A stretch of 64,000 nt of DNA from Curvibacter sp. CHRR-16 (GCF_018474005.1 NZ_JAHCSH010000001.1:372001-436000), one strand, 5' to 3'. Counted from the stretch's first letter, positions 36,472 to 45,828 are shown. Notes: generated from the sequence alone by a model not told the origin. Numbers and translations: made by a program.

Positions 36472-37596
36472 ATGAAATTGCGAGGTTTGTGCGCTGCATT
36501 AGCAGCAGGTTTGGTGGTTTGTGCTCTGTCGTCTCCTCTTGCAGTGCAAGCAAAGGAAACCAAAAAGAAGTCCAAACCTGTTGCTACTAAAGTCAGCAAA
36601 GCCAGCGCAAGCAAAGCGCATGTGCAAAAGAAGCAGGTGGCTACTAAGGCAAAGGCATCCAAAAATGCCAAGCTTACAAAGCATCAGTTGGCTGTGGCGG
36701 AGCGAAAGTCAGTACGTACGTCTGCAGCGATCATTCCAGTGCAGGCGCGTCCTTCTTACGGCAGCATTGCAGGTTTGAATAAGTCCAGTGATCCTTTGGC
36801 ATTGCGCTCCAGTGTGGCTTTTGTGGTCGATCAGGACACCCACGAAGTGCTGCTGAGCAAAAACGAAAACGTCGTGTTGCCCATAGCTTCTATCACCAAG
36901 TTGATGACAGGCGTGATCATTAGCGAGGCCAAGCTGTCTATGGATGAGATGATCACGATCACCGAGGCAGATGTTGATACGGAAAAAGGCAGTAGTTCGC
37001 GCTTGAGCGTTGGTACTCAATTGAGCAGAGGTGAGTTGCTGCACTTGGCCCTGATGTCCAGTGAAAATCGTGCCGCGCATGCTTTGGGTCGAACGTTTCC
37101 AAGTGGTTTGGAGCACTTTGTCTCCTTGATGAATGCCAAAGCCACCTTCTTGGGTATGCAAGACACGCGCTATGTAGAGCCTACGGGTCTCAATAGCAAG
37201 AACCAATCGAGCGCCAAAGACTTGGCTACGTTGGTGAATTACGCATCAGCTGACCCAGTTTTGCGTGAGTTGTCTACTTCGACGGGTTACCAGGTTGAAG
37301 TGGGCAAGCGTACTTTGCAGTTCAACAACACCAACCGTCTGGTAAAGAGTCCCGCTTGGGAAATCGGTTTGCAAAAAACCGGCTATATCGTTGAGGCAGG
37401 CCAGTGTTTGGTGATGCAAGCCAAAGTTGCGGGACGCAAGCTGATCATGGTTTTCTTGGATTCAGCGGGCAAACTGAGCCGCATTGCTGACGCCGAACGC
37501 GTACGCCGCTGGGTAGAAGCGGGTGGTGCTCGCGTGCACAATCCTCCTGTGAGTTGGACCCCACGCTTGTCGGGGACCAACAACTCCAAAGGTTGA
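36472..37596 (+). CDS. pbpG: D-alanyl-D-alanine endopeptidase, PBP7/PbpG type
   Basis: A periplasmic penicillin-binding protein of the S11 family that cuts peptidoglycan cross-links or stem peptides. It has 374 residues. A signal peptide (MKLRGLCAALAAGLVVCALSSPLAVQA) is followed by an unusual 60-residue Lys/Ala/Ser-rich tether (KETKKKSKPVATKVSKASASKAHVQKKQ...), which may contact the cell wall. The catalytic domain has the three motifs SITK (nucleophile Ser140), SEN (197-199) and KTG (302-304). No C-terminal amphipathic anchor is seen, which fits PBP7 rather than DacA. It converges on the IclR gene with a 13-base gap. Confidence 0.9.
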   Translation: MKLRGLCAALAAGLVVCALSSPLAVQAKETKKKSKPVATKVSKASASKAHVQKKQVATKAKASKNAKLTKHQLAVAERKSVRTSAAIIPVQARPSYGSIAGLNKSSDPLALRSSVAFVVDQDTHEVLLSKNENVVLPIASITKLMTGVIISEAKLSMDEMITITEADVDTEKGSSSRLSVGTQLSRGELLHLALMSSENRAAHALGRTFPSGLEHFVSLMNAKATFLGMQDTRYVEPTGLNSKNQSSAKDLATLVNYASADPVLRELSTSTGYQVEVGKRTLQFNNTNRLVKSPAWEIGLQKTGYIVEAGQCLVMQAKVAGRKLIMVFLDSAGKLSRIADAERVRRWVEAGGARVHNPPVSWTPRLSGTNNSKG

Positions 37597-37609
37597 TTGC
37601 TCTTGGCAG

Positions 37610-38389
37610 TTAGGGGTTGCCGCGGTAACCCAACTGCTGAGAAATCGTGTGAGCTGTTTCTTTCAGTTTGCCCAGCCAAGCGTCTTCTAGTCGAGAACTA
37701 GGGGCAGAAATAGACAGCCCAGCAACCAGCTGGCCTTGGTCGTCATAAATGCCTGCAGCCATGCAGCGCACGCCCAGTTCCAACTCTTCGTTGTCGTGTG
37801 CTTGGCGGTATTGCCGCACACGGCTGAGCTCTTTTTCCAGTGCGTCGATGTGGGTGATGCTGTTTTTGGTGTGGCCTTGCAAGCCGGTGCGGGTGGCATA
37901 GGCGCGTACGCGTTGCGGTTCGTCTGCGGCCAAAAAGAGTTTGCCTGTAGAGGTAAGGTGCAGTGGTGCACGACCACCAATAGCGCGTACTACTTGCATA
38001 CCCGAGCGTTCACTGTAAGCACGCTCCACATAGATGATTTCATCACCTTGGCGCACGCTCAGGTTGACGGGCTGCTGAATTTGGCGATGCAGTTCACGCA
38101 TGGGTTGGATGGCGACTTCGCGCACGTTCAGGCGTGCTTTGACCAGATTGCCCAGCTCCAAAAGTCTCAGTCCCAAGCGATAGCTGCCCGATTGCGGGCG
38201 CTCGACATAGCGTCCAGCAACCAAGTCGTTCAAGATCCGATGGGTTGTGGATGGGTGGAGTCCCGCCTTTTCGCTGATTTCTTTCAGCGGCATGGCCTCT
38301 TCTTTGGTTGCCAGAATGTCAATGAGCTGAAAAATGCGCTCAATGACCTGAATGCTGGGGGTGGATGGGATGTCGTTCTTATTGCTCAT
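37610..38389 (-). CDS. IclR family transcriptional regulator
   Basis: A 259-residue DNA-binding regulator. The N-terminal winged helix (about 12-75, [48 protein letters not shown]) is typical of IclR. The C-terminal effector domain (about 90-255) contains [29 protein letters not shown] and a conserved [27 protein letters not shown] ligand-pocket region. The ligand and targets are unknown. The ATG at 38389 lies 11 bases inside the end of bpt, so it is translated with the aat-bpt genes rather than standing alone, unusual for IclR regulators, which more often sit beside catabolic genes. Confidence 0.9.
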   Translation of the reverse strand: MSNKNDIPSTPSIQVIERIFQLIDILATKEEAMPLKEISEKAGLHPSTTHRILNDLVAGRYVERPQSGSYRLGLRLLELGNLVKARLNVREVAIQPMRELHRQIQQPVNLSVRQGDEIIYVERAYSERSGMQVVRAIGGRAPLHLTSTGKLFLAADEPQRVRAYATRTGLQGHTKNSITHIDALEKELSRVRQYRQAHDNEELELGVRCMAAGIYDDQGQLVAGLSISAPSSRLEDAWLGKLKETAHTISQQLGYRGNP

Positions 38390-39128
38390 ATTCTTCTGCG
38401 CCCTGTGATTCGCCGCCGCTTTGCCACTGCCCATTGCGCAGAAGCTGGAAACCGCGAAAGGCGGTTTTGTAGCGCATTTTGCGGCTTTGTTCTATCCAAT
38501 AACCCAAGTACACATAGTCCAATCCCATGGCGCGCGCCAATTGCAATTGCCACAGTATGTTGTAGACCCCAAAGCTCGCTTGGGGGCTAGGCTCGTAAAA
38601 GGTGTAAACAGCCGAAATACCATCGTCCAATATGTCCACTATCGAGACCATCGCCAACTGATCGCTATCCCTGAATTCCAGCAAGCGGGTGTCCACACCG
38701 CTTTGCAGCAGAAACTGGGTGTACTGCTGAGGACTGTCTTCATCCATGCCCCCCCCGCTGTGTCGCGTTTGCAGGTAGCGCTGGTACAGCGCGTAATGCT
38801 CAGCATCGAAATCCAATGGTTTTTCTCGTACAGACAAATGCTGGTGCTTGCGCCATGTGCGAAGCTGCGTTCGATTGGGTTGGAAATCGTGCACAGGCAA
38901 GCGCAGAGGAGTGCATGCTTGGCAGGTATCGCAATGTGGGCGGTAGGTGAATGTTCCACTGCGACGGAAACCGTGGTGCACCAACTGCGAGTACACCGAA
39001 CTGTCTATCAAGTGGCTGGGGGTTGCCACTTGTGAGCGCGCTACCTGACCTTCCAAGTAGCTGCATTCATACGGCGCGGTGGCGTAGAACTGCAGCGTGA
39101 TAGTCGGCAGGTCATGCGGTTTGGTCAT
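38379..39128 (-). CDS. bpt: Aspartate/glutamate leucyl-tRNA-protein transferase (Bpt)
   Basis: Transfers leucine from Leu-tRNA to proteins with N-terminal Asp or Glu, marking them for ClpAP in the bacterial N-end rule. It is a distant relative of eukaryotic arginyltransferase ATE1. It has 249 residues, the normal Bpt size. The N-terminal cysteine region ([17 protein letters not shown] and [20 protein letters not shown]) and the central and C-terminal GNAT-like parts ([54 protein letters not shown]) are intact. The start overlaps the aat stop by four bases, so both transferases come from one message. Confidence 0.93.
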   Translation of the reverse strand: MTKPHDLPTITLQFYATAPYECSYLEGQVARSQVATPSHLIDSSVYSQLVHHGFRRSGTFTYRPHCDTCQACTPLRLPVHDFQPNRTQLRTWRKHQHLSVREKPLDFDAEHYALYQRYLQTRHSGGGMDEDSPQQYTQFLLQSGVDTRLLEFRDSDQLAMVSIVDILDDGISAVYTFYEPSPQASFGVYNILWQLQLARAMGLDYVYLGYWIEQSRKMRYKTAFRGFQLLRNGQWQSGGESQGAEEYEQ

Positions 39129-39883
39129 TGGCGGGTGAGTTGGTACAACGCGTTCCAGTATACGGGGTCAAATTGCCATACTAGAGGAGCTTGCAGACAA
39201 GCCGTAGCGATGTGTGCCAAAAACTCTGCACGATCCATTTCGGCGCCGCCTAGCGAGGCCAAATGCCGGGTATTTTGTTGGCAATCAATCCAGTCCACGC
39301 CATGGTGCAAGCACAGCCCCACCAAGGCGGCCAGAGCCACTTTGGAGGCGTCATCGGTATGGGCGAACATGGATTCGCCGTAGACGGCCTTGCCTATGGC
39401 CACGCAGTACAAGCCACCCACCATGCGGCTGTCTTCCCATACTTCTACACTGTGCGCATAGCCTGCTTGGTGCAAATCGGTGTAAGCCTCTTGCATGGCT
39501 TGCACTATCCATGTGCCATTTTGGCCTTGGCGGGGCGTGTTGGCGCAATGGTAGATAGTCTGGGCGAAGTCGCTGTCTATGCGAATGTGCCATGTTGGCT
39601 GCTTGACACAGCGCTGTTCGATGCGCTTGCGCAGGCTACGGTGCAGGCGAAACTGTGTGGGGGCCAACACCATGCGTGGATCGGTGCTCCACCACAAAAT
39701 TGGTTGCCCATCGCTAAACCACGGAAAGGTGCCTTGTCGATAAGCCGCAAGCAAGCTGGCTACGTCCAAGCTGCCTCCGGCTGCCAACAGCCCGGGTGCA
39801 GGGGAGTGGGGCCCCCATGCAGTGTATGGTGTAGGGAATGAATCCCCAGGCTCTAGCCAAGGAAGCGGTGGTTCAGCGCGCAC
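39125..39883 (-). CDS. aat: Leucyl/phenylalanyl-tRNA-protein transferase
   Basis: Attaches Leu or Phe to proteins with N-terminal Arg or Lys, an N-end-rule degradation tag read by ClpS/ClpAP. It has 252 residues. Visible: [97 protein letters not shown], and [25 protein letters not shown], all diagnostic. The start is GTG at 39883. It is followed by bpt (4-base overlap) and then the IclR gene, and reads away from tRNA-Pro, 75 bases off. Confidence 0.94.
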   Translation of the reverse strand: MRAEPPLPWLEPGDSFPTPYTAWGPHSPAPGLLAAGGSLDVASLLAAYRQGTFPWFSDGQPILWWSTDPRMVLAPTQFRLHRSLRKRIEQRCVKQPTWHIRIDSDFAQTIYHCANTPRQGQNGTWIVQAMQEAYTDLHQAGYAHSVEVWEDSRMVGGLYCVAIGKAVYGESMFAHTDDASKVALAALVGLCLHHGVDWIDCQQNTRHLASLGGAEMDRAEFLAHIATACLQAPLVWQFDPVYWNALYQLTRQ

Positions 39884-39942
39884 GGAAGGACTGTCTCAGA
39901 AAAAATGCAGTGTCTCTGGTCAAGAGGCTGCAGAAATAAGGT

Positions 39943-39948
39943 TAGAAT
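39943..39948 (+). promoter_or_regulatory. Probable -10 element for tRNA-Pro
   Basis: TAGAAT lies ten bases before the tRNA-Pro 5' end, the expected place for a sigma-70 -10 box. No convincing -35 box was found at the normal distance. Confidence 0.35.
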
Positions 39949-39958
39949 ACCAGCTTGT

Positions 39959-40035
39959 CGGGGCGTAGCGCAGCCTGGTAGCGCATCTGCTTTGGGAGCA
40001 GAGGGTCGCGAGTTCGAATCCCGCCGCCCCGACCA
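39959..40035 (+). tRNA. tRNA-Pro (anticodon TGG)
   Basis: A 77-base tRNA with CCA encoded. The acceptor arms CGGGGCG and CGCCCCG pair fully, with A as discriminator base. The anticodon stem TCTGC/GCAGA encloses the loop TTTGGGA, giving anticodon TGG (reads CCA and CCG). The TTCGAATC T-loop is present. Confidence 0.96.
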
Positions 40036-40048
40036 ATCATTCAAAAAC

Positions 40049-40072
40049 AAAGGCCCCTTCGAGGGCCTTTGT
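40049..40072 (+). terminator. Terminator-like hairpin between the two tRNAs
   Basis: AAAGGCCC (40049-40056) and GGGCCTTT (40063-40070) form an 8-bp stem with a 6-base loop and a short T-rich tail. It probably ends tRNA-Pro transcription, leaving tRNA-Arg to its own promoter or to read-through. Confidence 0.65.
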
Positions 40073-40105
40073 GCTTTCTGGTTTCACGCAATAATCGCGT
40101 GCTAC

Positions 40106-40182
40106 CTGCCCGTAGCTCAGTCGGATAGAGCAACAGCCTTCTAAGCTGTGGGTCGGGGGTTCGATTCCCTCCGGGCAGGCCA
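40106..40182 (+). tRNA. tRNA-Arg (anticodon TCT)
   Basis: A 77-base tRNA with CCA encoded. The acceptor arms CTGCCCG and CGGGCAG pair fully, with G as discriminator base. The anticodon stem ACAGC/GCTGT encloses CTTCTAA, giving TCT (reads AGA and AGG). The convergent RidA-family gene ends seven bases downstream. Confidence 0.96.
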
Positions 40183-40188
40183 ACTGCA

Positions 40189-40647
40189 TCAAGCCACTTC
40201 GGCAATCAGTTCAATTTCTACGCATGCCCCCATCGGAATTTGCGCAACCCCAAAAGCGCTGCGGGCGTGGGTGCCAGCCGAGGGGCCAAATACTTCGCCG
40301 AACAATTCGCTGGCGCCATTGGTGACCAAATGCTGTTCGGTGAATTCGCCGGTAGAGTTGACCAAAGACATGACTTTGACAATGCGTTTGATGCGATTGA
40401 GGTCACCCACAGCCGCGTGCAAAGTACCCAGCAAATCGATGGCGATGGCGCGTGCCGCGGCCTTGCCTTCTTCAGTGGCCATGGTTTTGCCAAGCTGACC
40501 CACCCAAGGTTTGCCATCTTTTTTGGCGATGTGGCCGCTCAAAAACACCAAATTGCCTGTTTGCACGAATGGCACATAGGCTGCTGCGGGCACTGCCACG
40601 GGAGGCAGGGTGATGCCCATTTGGTTCAGCTTGTCGTAAACGCTCAT
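40189..40647 (-). CDS. RidA family protein
   Basis: A 152-residue member of the YjgF/YER057c/UK114 family. Classical RidA hydrolyses reactive enamines and imines such as 2-aminoacrylate made by threonine dehydratase. This protein belongs to the longer subfamily: it starts MSVYDKLNQMGITLPPVAVPAAAYVPFVQTGNLVFLSGHI and contains LGTLHAAVGDLNRIKRIVKVMSLVNSTGEF; the active-site arginine is probably that in HARSAFGVAQIPMGACVEIELIA. Its substrate is not certain, since several subfamilies lack proven deaminase activity. It is monocistronic, convergent with tRNA-Arg. Confidence 0.9.
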   Translation of the reverse strand: MSVYDKLNQMGITLPPVAVPAAAYVPFVQTGNLVFLSGHIAKKDGKPWVGQLGKTMATEEGKAAARAIAIDLLGTLHAAVGDLNRIKRIVKVMSLVNSTGEFTEQHLVTNGASELFGEVFGPSAGTHARSAFGVAQIPMGACVEIELIAEVA

Positions 40648-40728
40648 GAATGTCCTCTTTCATTAACACAGGGGAAAGCACGTATTGTCACCTGCTAGCA
40701 GGGTTGCCCAGCTGTAGCAGCCCATTGG

Positions 40729-41655
40729 TCATGCCAAGGCTTCTTGCTCCAACGGCATCACCGTGACCCCCACATGCAAGGTATGGCTGCCGCCTCCGTG
40801 GATGACGCCGCGCAGGGGAGACACATCGCCAAAGTCACGCCCTACCGCCACGGTGACATAGTCCTCGCCCGGGCTGGCCCACCCCCAGCGGTCGTTGGTG
40901 GGGTCTAGGTCTACCCAGCGCTGTGCTGGAGGCAAATGTTCCAAGTCCGGCACGTAAACACTGGCCCATGCGTGACTGGCATCACTGCCCACCAGCTTTT
41001 CTTGTCCTGGTGCAGGGTGGGTGAGCAGATAGCCACTCACATACCGCGCTGGTAAGCCCATGCTGCGCCAGCATGCCAGCAGTATGTGGGCAAAGTCTTG
41101 GCAGACGCCTTTGCGCTGAGCCAATGCCTCTACGGCTGGGGTGTTCACTTGCGTGCTCTGGCTTTGGTAGGTGAATTCGTGGTGGATGCGCTGCATCAAT
41201 CCTACGGCCACTTCCAGCAAGGGAGTTCCACTGGCAAAACTGGGCAAAGCGTATTGCACAAACTCAGTTTGCCGAGGCACATAAGGCGATGCATACACAA
41301 ACGCTGCGGCTGGATGGGCTGCTTGGTGAGTTTGGTAACGCATGGCATCGCGCAGGGTTTCCCACGGCAGACTCTTTGGAGGTGCCAGTGGCAATTCCAG
41401 CGCGTGTGTTTGCACCAAACTAGAGGCCATCACATCCAGTTCGGTGTGTGGGGTGTGTAGGGCAAAGTAACTGCGCGTGTTGCCGAAGCTGTCGGCGTGT
41501 TCGCGCACCATGGCGGGTTGGGGTTGCACCTGAAGGCTGTGTTCCAGCACCTGTTGGCCCGCGTGTTCCAGTGGATGCATGCAGGCAATGTGCTGCGCCA
41601 TTTGCACGGCCGACTGGTAGTGGTACTGGGTTTGGTGGGTAATGTGCAGCAGCAT
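40729..41655 (-). CDS. Transglutaminase-like cysteine hydrolase/transferase
   Basis: A 308-residue cytoplasmic protein (no signal peptide) with the bacterial transglutaminase N-terminal beta domain (about 1-85, MLLHITHQTQYHYQSAV) and a papain-like transglutaminase core (about 150-260). The catalytic triad is visible: Cys in AQRKGVCQDFAHILLACWRSMG, His in SDASHAWASVYVP, Asp in RWVDLDPTNDR. This type is strongly linked with permuted ATP-grasp and alpha-E proteins, and here it begins two bases after the gene for that fusion. The system is predicted to form and cut amide or isopeptide bonds, but its product is unknown. Confidence 0.88.
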   Translation of the reverse strand: MLLHITHQTQYHYQSAVQMAQHIACMHPLEHAGQQVLEHSLQVQPQPAMVREHADSFGNTRSYFALHTPHTELDVMASSLVQTHALELPLAPPKSLPWETLRDAMRYQTHQAAHPAAAFVYASPYVPRQTEFVQYALPSFASGTPLLEVAVGLMQRIHHEFTYQSQSTQVNTPAVEALAQRKGVCQDFAHILLACWRSMGLPARYVSGYLLTHPAPGQEKLVGSDASHAWASVYVPDLEHLPPAQRWVDLDPTNDRWGWASPGEDYVTVAVGRDFGDVSPLRGVIHGGGSHTLHVGVTVMPLEQEALA

Positions 41656-41657
41656 CG

Positions 41658-44327
41658 TTAGGAGGACAGGCTTTGGTTGTCCAACCCAATGTGGGTGAAG
41701 TAGGTGGCGCTGATGTCATCGGACAGTGTGTAGGCCGATTGGATCAGCGTTTGCAGCAACTGCGTCAGTTCCTGCTGCAGCGATGGCAACTGAGGCAGCG
41801 TGGGTTGCTCATGCAACTGTAGCAATTGCTCCCACTGGCGTGGGTTGTTGATGCGTTGGGCCAGCAAGCATTCATCGGTACTGTCGCTGTCACTGAGCTT
41901 GGCTAAGCGCGAGCGCAGGGTTTTGGCCACCCATGCCAGTGAGCGTGGGTTATCGGTGTCCAGCAGCAGCAAGTCTAGCAAAGCGCCCATGTGGCGGCGC
42001 TGCTGGTACTGGCTGTGGAAGGTGATGAGGTTGTCAAACAGGCGCAGCAGGGTGTCAAAGCCTCCTTCGGACTGCAGAGCACCCGATTGCATGCCGGTAT
42101 CAAGCACATGTGCCAAAAAGGCCAAGCGCTCCAAATGGCGGCCAATGCTGAGCAAGCGCCAGCCGTCATCACGTGTCATGCGGTCAGTTTGGCCACCGGT
42201 GACGGCTGCCAACTCGTCGCACAGTTGGCGCAGCGTGCGCAGGGCTTGGTGGGTGGAAAAATCACCTTGGCGCAGCAGCTCTGCGCACTGGCCGCTGAAC
42301 TGCTGCTCCATGCGCACGATGGTGTTCCAGTGTTCGGGGGAGAGCCGCTGGCGCACATTGGCTGCCGCTTGGCGCAAGGCGCGGACGTTAAAGCCCACGC
42401 CCGTCACATCGTTGGAGCCCAAATGGGCTACCACACTGCGTTCAAACACCCGCTTGGCCAAGTGGGCCGACGGGGTGCCCACGGGTACCAAAGTGTTGTA
42501 CTCGGCCAATTCACTGAGCCACTGCAGCAAAGTGGGGTTGGTTTGGTGCTCACTGTTGAGGGTTTCCAGTGTGATGCGTGCCAACTGGGCCGAGTTTTCG
42601 GCGCGTTCGGTGTAACGGCCTAGCCAAAACAGATTTTCAGCTGCGCGACTGGTAATCACATCGCGCTTTTGGGTATGTAGCAGGCTGTTGGGCTGTGGAA
42701 AGCGGCTGCTGTAGTCCAGTTCGCCATCGGTCAACGCCCATACGTCGGCGCTGCTGCCGCCGCGTTGCATGGCGGCGGTGTGGTCTTGCGGGTCGGCCAA
42801 GCGGGCCAAACCACCGGGCAACACACGCCATTGGGGGTGGCCTTGGGCATCCAAACCATTGGACACGGCAAACACCCGCAACAACACGGAGCGGGTGGTC
42901 ATGCGACCTTGCTGCGAGGCATTGCCGGGCAGCCAAATGGGCATTTGGGACAGCGGGGCAAAGGCTTGTGCAGTGTGTTCCTCGGGTTGGCGCATGATGC
43001 GCCCAGCCCAAGTATCGAGCTGGCTTTGGCTGGTGTGCGGCCCCAACACCGCGTCCCAGCTACTGTGCTGGGCGCCAGCCGGGTAGGTCGGCTTGATGCT
43101 CATTTCGGCCAAACGCGGCAGCACTTCGTCCATGGCACTGCGCTCGCCGCACCACCAGGTGGGCAGAGAAGGCAACTCCAAAGCCTGGCCCAGCACATGC
43201 TCAGCCAGTTTGGGCAAAAAGCCCAGCAGCGCGGGTGATTCGAGGAAGCCGCTACCCGGCATATTGGCCACCAGCACGTTGCCTGCCCGAATGGCTTGTA
43301 GCAAACCGGGCACACCCAAGGTGGAGTCGGCCCGCAACTCCAGTGGATCCAAAAAGTCGTCGTCCACCCGCTTGAGCAGGCCGTGCACAGGCACCAAGCC
43401 GCGCAGGGTTTTGAGGAACACTTTTTCGTCGCGCACCAGCAGGTCGTGTCCTTCGACCAAGCTGATACCCAAGTAGCGGGCTAGGTAGGCGTGTTCGAAA
43501 TAGGTTTCGTTGTAGGGGCCGGGCGTCAGCAGGGCGATATGGGCGTCGCTGCCCGCAGGGCTGTGCGCTTTAAGGCTCTCCAGCAAGGCCGTGTAAGTGC
43601 CGGCCAAGCGCTGCACCTTGAGCGCTGCAAAAGCCTGCGGAAACTGGCGCGAGATGGCTAAGCGGTTTTCCAGCAGATAGCCCAAGCCACTGGGAGCTTG
43701 GCAGCGTTGGGTCACTACCCACCAGTGGCCGTCTGGCCCCCGTGCCAAATCGAGGGCCATCACGTGCAGGCGTACCCCGCCCACCGGCTCTACGCCCGCC
43801 ATGGTATGCAGGTAGCCGGGGTGGCCATGCACCAAGGCAGCGGGCAACAAGCCCTCATGCAGCAACTGCTGTGGGCCGTAGACGTCTTGCATCACATGTT
43901 CGAGCAAGCGCACGCGCTGCTGCACGCCGCTGGCCAGCTTTTGCCACTCCTGCGGCTCGACGATCAGCGGAAACAAATCCAGTGACCATGGCCGCTGTGG
44001 GCCTTTGCTGTCGGCGTACACGTTGTAGGTCACACCGTTGTCGCGGATTTGCCGCTGCAAGCTGGCCGCTTGGGCATCCAAATCGGTTCGGGTAAGGCTC
44101 TCGATTTGGTTGAAAAATTGGCCCCAAGCGCCCGTGGGGCTTGCTGAGGCTGCTATCGATTGTGTAGCGCTTGCAGCACTGGCTGCGGGGTTGCTGGCGC
44201 GCATTTCATCCCAACGACCGGGGGCTGAACGGCAGGCACGCGCCTGCGCCAGCACCGAATCGGTGTCGGGACTAGGCCACAAAGCGGCCTCTTGCGCAGC
44301 AGAAGGGGTGTCCAACGGTTTATCCAT
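41658..44327 (-). CDS. Circularly permuted ATP-grasp / alpha-E domain fusion
   Basis: An 889-residue protein joining two families usually encoded separately. Residues about 85-530 form a circularly permuted type 2 ATP-grasp domain (VTYNVYADSKGPQRPWSLDLFPLIV, LLEHVMQDVYGPQQLL, GVRLHVMALDLARGPDGHWWVV, LTPGPYNETYFEHAYLARYLGISLVEGHDLLV), predicted to ligate an amine or amino acid to a carboxylate. Residues about 552-885 form the alpha-E helical domain (ITSRAAENLFWLGRYTERAEN, with the Glu-Arg motif). The first 80 residues are low-complexity and include a 16-residue stretch from a 48-nt repeat copy. It heads a two-gene unit with the transglutaminase. Confidence 0.9.
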   Translation of the reverse strand: MDKPLDTPSAAQEAALWPSPDTDSVLAQARACRSAPGRWDEMRASNPAASAASATQSIAASASPTGAWGQFFNQIESLTRTDLDAQAASLQRQIRDNGVTYNVYADSKGPQRPWSLDLFPLIVEPQEWQKLASGVQQRVRLLEHVMQDVYGPQQLLHEGLLPAALVHGHPGYLHTMAGVEPVGGVRLHVMALDLARGPDGHWWVVTQRCQAPSGLGYLLENRLAISRQFPQAFAALKVQRLAGTYTALLESLKAHSPAGSDAHIALLTPGPYNETYFEHAYLARYLGISLVEGHDLLVRDEKVFLKTLRGLVPVHGLLKRVDDDFLDPLELRADSTLGVPGLLQAIRAGNVLVANMPGSGFLESPALLGFLPKLAEHVLGQALELPSLPTWWCGERSAMDEVLPRLAEMSIKPTYPAGAQHSSWDAVLGPHTSQSQLDTWAGRIMRQPEEHTAQAFAPLSQMPIWLPGNASQQGRMTTRSVLLRVFAVSNGLDAQGHPQWRVLPGGLARLADPQDHTAAMQRGGSSADVWALTDGELDYSSRFPQPNSLLHTQKRDVITSRAAENLFWLGRYTERAENSAQLARITLETLNSEHQTNPTLLQWLSELAEYNTLVPVGTPSAHLAKRVFERSVVAHLGSNDVTGVGFNVRALRQAAANVRQRLSPEHWNTIVRMEQQFSGQCAELLRQGDFSTHQALRTLRQLCDELAAVTGGQTDRMTRDDGWRLLSIGRHLERLAFLAHVLDTGMQSGALQSEGGFDTLLRLFDNLITFHSQYQQRRHMGALLDLLLLDTDNPRSLAWVAKTLRSRLAKLSDSDSTDECLLAQRINNPRQWEQLLQLHEQPTLPQLPSLQQELTQLLQTLIQSAYTLSDDISATYFTHIGLDNQSLSS
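44121..44168 (+). repeat. 48-nt dispersed repeat, copy 5 (inside the ATP-grasp gene)
   Basis: 48 nt ending GCTATCGATTGTGTAGC (44152-44168), which matches the last 17 bases of copy 2 in 15 positions; about 32 of 48 bases agree overall. It lies antisense and in frame in the N-terminal low-complexity segment, encoding ATQSIAASASPTGAWG. Confidence 0.58.
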
Positions 44328-44355
44328 GTGGGCACCAAGTATGCCAGCAGCACCC

Positions 44356-44391
44356 GCCTGCAGGGCAGGCTAGCGCGAAAAATGCGCTAGC
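44356..44391. repeat. Two adjacent inverted repeats at the end of ccoG
   Basis: GCCTGC-AGG-GCAGGC (44356-44370) abuts GCTAGCGC-N7-GCGCTAGC (44369-44391), the second with perfect 8-bp arms. The ccoG stop codon lies in the right arm. No T-run follows on the minus strand, so termination there is doubtful; the hairpins may protect the mRNA end or be mobile repeats. Confidence 0.5.
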
Positions 44392-45820
44392 GCGGCACGA
44401 TAAAGACCGATTTCTCTACCACTTGGGCTTGGTTGCCCTGTGCAGTTACTACAAAGTGAAAGTTGTGCGAACCGGCAGGCAGGCTGTCATAGGGTATCTG
44501 TACCCGTGCGGCAACCCAGCGTGCCTCGGTGGGCTCTAGGGTGATGTGGGCGTAGTCCGTCAGCACCCTGCCTTGCGGCAGGTCGTGCACCTGCAGGGTG
44601 AATTCTTGCGCGCTCTCGGTAGCGTTCATGATTTGAAGACGGTACACGTTTTCCAGATTGCCGCCTTCGGCAATGCGGGCCAGTGCGCCGCGATCGCGCA
44701 CCACGTCGACTTTGAACGGACTGCGCAGCCACAGGCTCACGCCCATGGCGATGATGATGAGCCACAGAATGGCGCTGTAAATCAGCACCCGTGGACGCAG
44801 CACATGGCGCAGGATTTGTCCCCGCGTCCAGTGCTGGCGTACCGCGTTTTGGGTCGAGTATTTGACCAAGCCTCGTGGGTAGTTCAGCTTGTCCATCACG
44901 GTGTCGCACACGTCGGCGCAGGCACCACAGCCAATGCACTCGTATTGCAAGCCTTTGCGAATGTCGATGCCTGTGGGGCATACCTGTACACACAGGCTGC
45001 AGTCCACGCAGGAACCCAAACCCAGTGCTGTCGGGTCGGCTTTTTTGGAGCGGGCACCGCGCGGTTCGCCACGCTCCTCGTCGTAGGTGACGATGAGGGT
45101 GTCTTTGTCGAACATGGCGCTTTGGAAGCGGGCATAGGGGCACATGTATTTGCACACCTGCTCACGCATATAGCCTGCGTTGCCATAGGTGGCAAAGCCG
45201 TAAAACAAAATCCAAAACGTTTCCCATGGGCCGGTGGACAGGCTTAGCACTTCAGCCGCCAAATGGTCAATCGGGGTGAAGTAGCCCACCAGCGTGAATC
45301 CGGTCCACAGCCCGAACACAATCCACAGCAACTGCTTGGCTGCTTTGCGCCCAATTTTATTGGCATTCCATGGCCCCGCATCAAGTCGCATCCGGGCCGA
45401 GCGGTCGCCTTCGGTGATTTTTTCCATCCACAGGTAGAGCTCGGTGTACACGGTTTGTGGGCAGGCGTAGCCGCACCACAGGCGGCCTGCTACGGCAGTG
45501 AACAGGAACAGCGAATACGCCGATATGACCAGCAGGCCCGTGAGGTAGATGAAGTCCTGCGGATACAGCACCAAGCCAAAGATGTAGAAGCGACGCGCCT
45601 CCAAATCAAATAGCACGGCTTGGCGTTGGCCCCATTCCAGCCATGGAAGGCCGTAAAAGACGATTTGCGTGATCCACACCATGACCCAGCGCCAGCGGGC
45701 AAACGTGCCCATGACGCTGCGGGGGTAAATTTTCTGCTGGGCAGCGTAGAGCGAGACCCCATCGTCGTCAGGCACGACGGCTTGAATAGGAATGACTTTT
45801 GGCTCAATAGAATCGCTCAC
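44387..45820 (-). CDS. ccoG: Cytochrome c oxidase accessory protein CcoG (FixG/RdxA)
   Basis: Membrane iron-sulfur protein that helps deliver copper for assembly of cbb3-type oxidase. It has 477 residues. Five or so N-terminal membrane helices include GYACPQTVYTELYLWMEKITEGDRSAR. Then comes a double 4Fe-4S ferredoxin region (GSCVDCSLCVQVCPTGIDIRKG and CIGCGACADVCDTVMDK), a further helix, and a C-terminal Ig-like FixG domain. The ccoNOP oxidase genes are not in the window. Upstream, an FNR-like box (45881-45894) and a 38-nt palindrome (45829-45866) indicate control by oxygen. The gene stands alone. Confidence 0.95.
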   Translation of the reverse strand: MSDSIEPKVIPIQAVVPDDDGVSLYAAQQKIYPRSVMGTFARWRWVMVWITQIVFYGLPWLEWGQRQAVLFDLEARRFYIFGLVLYPQDFIYLTGLLVISAYSLFLFTAVAGRLWCGYACPQTVYTELYLWMEKITEGDRSARMRLDAGPWNANKIGRKAAKQLLWIVFGLWTGFTLVGYFTPIDHLAAEVLSLSTGPWETFWILFYGFATYGNAGYMREQVCKYMCPYARFQSAMFDKDTLIVTYDEERGEPRGARSKKADPTALGLGSCVDCSLCVQVCPTGIDIRKGLQYECIGCGACADVCDTVMDKLNYPRGLVKYSTQNAVRQHWTRGQILRHVLRPRVLIYSAILWLIIIAMGVSLWLRSPFKVDVVRDRGALARIAEGGNLENVYRLQIMNATESAQEFTLQVHDLPQGRVLTDYAHITLEPTEARWVAARVQIPYDSLPAGSHNFHFVVTAQGNQAQVVEKSVFIVPR

Positions 45821-45828
45821 ACAAACCC

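Noticed and set aside
40106..40182. tRNA genes as an integration site for a genomic island
   Set aside because: No integrase, no direct repeat of the tRNA 3' end and no mobile genes were found on either side.
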